Shown in pieces: positions 6,141 to 7,202 of a DNA stretch of 7,202 nt. How positions within the stretch are numbered: position 1 is the stretch's first letter; every line of letters starts with the position of its first letter. A model generated the notes under the pieces. That model did no database searches. It saw nothing but the letters and a program-made list of their open reading frames with translations, and was not told where the DNA came from. Origin of the DNA: an uncultured Christensenella sp. Its GTDB lineage: Bacteria > Bacillota > Clostridia > Christensenellales > Borkfalkiaceae. Location: assembly GCA_910579585.1 (NCBI GenBank), contig CAJTVA010000060.1, positions 1 to 7,202 of the forward strand, read 5' to 3'. Both the position numbers and the translations under genes were made by a program.

Positions 6141-7202
6141 AAAAATACGATTATCTTATAGTGGGCGCGGGGCTGTTCGGCTCGGTTTTCGCCCACGAAG
6201 CGACAAAAAAAGGCAAGAATTGCCTTGTAATAGACAAACGCGGGCACATAGGCGGCAACGTCTATACCGAGAATATCGAGGGCGTCACCGTGCACAAGTA
6301 CGGCGCGCACATCTTCCATACAAGCGACAAAACCGTATGGGAGTACGTGAATTCTTTTGCGGAGTTCAACGGTTACATCAACAGCCCCGTGGCGAACTAC
6401 AAGGGCGAGATATACAACCTGCCGTTCAATATGAATACCTTTTCGAAAATGTGGGGAGTGACTACCCCCGCCGAGGCTAAGGCGAAGATTGCCGCTCAGG
6501 TAAAGGAAGCCGGAGTGAAAGAGCCGAGAAACCTCGAAGAACAGGCGCTTAGTATGGTCGGCAGAGATATTTATTTAAAGCTCGTCAAGGAATACACCGA
6601 GAAGCAGTGGGGGAGAGATTGCAAGCTTCTTCCGCCGTTCATTATAAAAAGGTTGCCTTTAAGGTTCGTTTACGACAACAACTATTTCACCGACAGGTAT
6701 CAGGGAATACCCGTCGGCGGCTATACCGGAATTATAGAAAAACTTTTGCACGGCGTCGAAGTTAGGTTGGACTGCGACTTCAATAAAGACAGAGACGCTT
6801 TAAGCGCGCTTGCGGAAAAGGTCGTGTATACAGGCGCTATCGACGAACTTTTCGACTGCGTTTTGGGACGGCTGGAATACCGTTCGTTGAAGTTCGAAAC
6901 CGAAATTCTCGATACCGACAACTTTCAGGGCAACGCGGTTGTGAACTACACTTCCCGCGACGTGCCGTATACGAGAATTATCGAGCACAAGCATTTCGTG
7001 GGCGGAACCCAGCCCAAGACGGTTATTACGAGGGAATACCCCAAGACCCACGCGGCGGGCGACGAGCAGTATTATCCCGTCAACGACGAAAAAAACGAAG
7101 CGCTTGCCGAAAGGTACAAGGCGCTTGCGCGGGATAAGGGCTTTATCCTCGGCGGCAGACTGGGCGATTACAGGTACTACGATATGGATAAAATCATAAA
7201 AA
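6137..7202 (+). CDS. glf: UDP-galactopyranose mutase, 3' end cut by the window
   Basis: Flavoenzyme that interconverts UDP-galactopyranose and UDP-galactofuranose, the donor for galactofuranose in bacterial surface glycans; cytoplasmic. The open frame runs 355 codons without a stop to the right edge. The family is usually 365-375 residues, so roughly 10-20 are missing. Translation begins KKYDYLIVGAGLFGS, a Rossmann FAD loop (G10, G12, G15), followed by VIDKR and HIGGN. Family landmarks follow: YGAHIFHT at 55-62, EKQWG with W158, R172 and Y183, the VGGYT turn, YTRIIEHKHF (R280), and GGRLGDYRYYD near the end with R341 and Y347. Several of these (W158, R172, Y183, R341, Y347) sit exactly two residues before the Klebsiella active-site residues W160, R174, Y185, R343 and Y349 as I remember them, so the active site looks complete. 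The gene begins with TTG and has no ATG or GTG near its 5' end, so a start-codon-restricted search would miss it. It is coupled to the ROK kinase gene. Confidence 0.95.
   Translation, partial: MKKYDYLIVGAGLFGSVFAHEATKKGKNCLVIDKRGHIGGNVYTENIEGVTVHKYGAHIFHTSDKTVWEYVNSFAEFNGYINSPVANYKGEIYNLPFNMNTFSKMWGVTTPAEAKAKIAAQVKEAGVKEPRNLEEQALSMVGRDIYLKLVKEYTEKQWGRDCKLLPPFIIKRLPLRFVYDNNYFTDRYQGIPVGGYTGIIEKLLHGVEVRLDCDFNKDRDALSALAEKVVYTGAIDELFDCVLGRLEYRSLKFETEILDTDNFQGNAVVNYTSRDVPYTRIIEHKHFVGGTQPKTVITREYPKTHAAGDEQYYPVNDEKNEALAERYKALARDKGFILGGRLGDYRYYDMDKIIK

Noticed and set aside
6130..6480. 116-codon plus-strand frame at the start of glf
   Set aside because: Out of frame with glf, Arg/Gln-rich translation without motifs, whereas the glf frame gives a continuous conserved protein.

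Overview
The window looks like Bacillota, most likely an uncultured gut-type clostridium. The basis is the clostridial style of the GH3 beta-glucosidase (DGPHGLR block plus a C-terminal tail), purine-rich Shine-Dalgarno sites, tightly packed genes on one strand and two TTG starts. Christensenellales would fit, but that is a guess. All coding is on the + strand, about 98% or more of the window is coding, and I see no RNA gene, mobile element, CRISPR array or convincing terminator.

Layout, left to right: (1) a family 3 glycoside hydrolase whose N-terminus lies before the window (1-2295); (2) directly abutting it, a four-helix membrane protein resembling the GtrA family with an unusual 145-residue charged tail (2296-3345); (3) after a 25-base AT-rich gap, a Y_phosphatase3-type tyrosine/lipid phosphatase (3371-4177); (4) a GT2 glycosyltransferase (4174-5199); (5) a ROK sugar kinase, probably a glucokinase, whose start is best placed at a TTG at 5196; (6) UDP-galactopyranose mutase, glf, starting at a TTG at 6137 and running off the right edge (6137-7202, about 355 of an expected 365-375 codons).

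The last four genes overlap end to end by four bases (ATGA, TTGA, TTGA), so they should be translated as a coupled set. Genes 1 and 2 share a stop/start boundary with no gap. The whole window is therefore plausibly one transcription unit.

The genes join two themes. One is sugar release and capture: the beta-glucosidase frees glucose and the ROK kinase phosphorylates it. The other is surface glycan assembly: Glf makes UDP-galactofuranose, the GT2 enzyme transfers a sugar, and the GtrA-like protein could move a lipid-linked sugar across the membrane. The phosphatase could regulate this or act on a lipid or sugar phosphate intermediate. The families are supported by sequence; the joint pathway is inference. 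I do not see a clearly new system. The most unusual items are the tailed GtrA-like protein and the coupled phosphatase-GT2-kinase-glf block.
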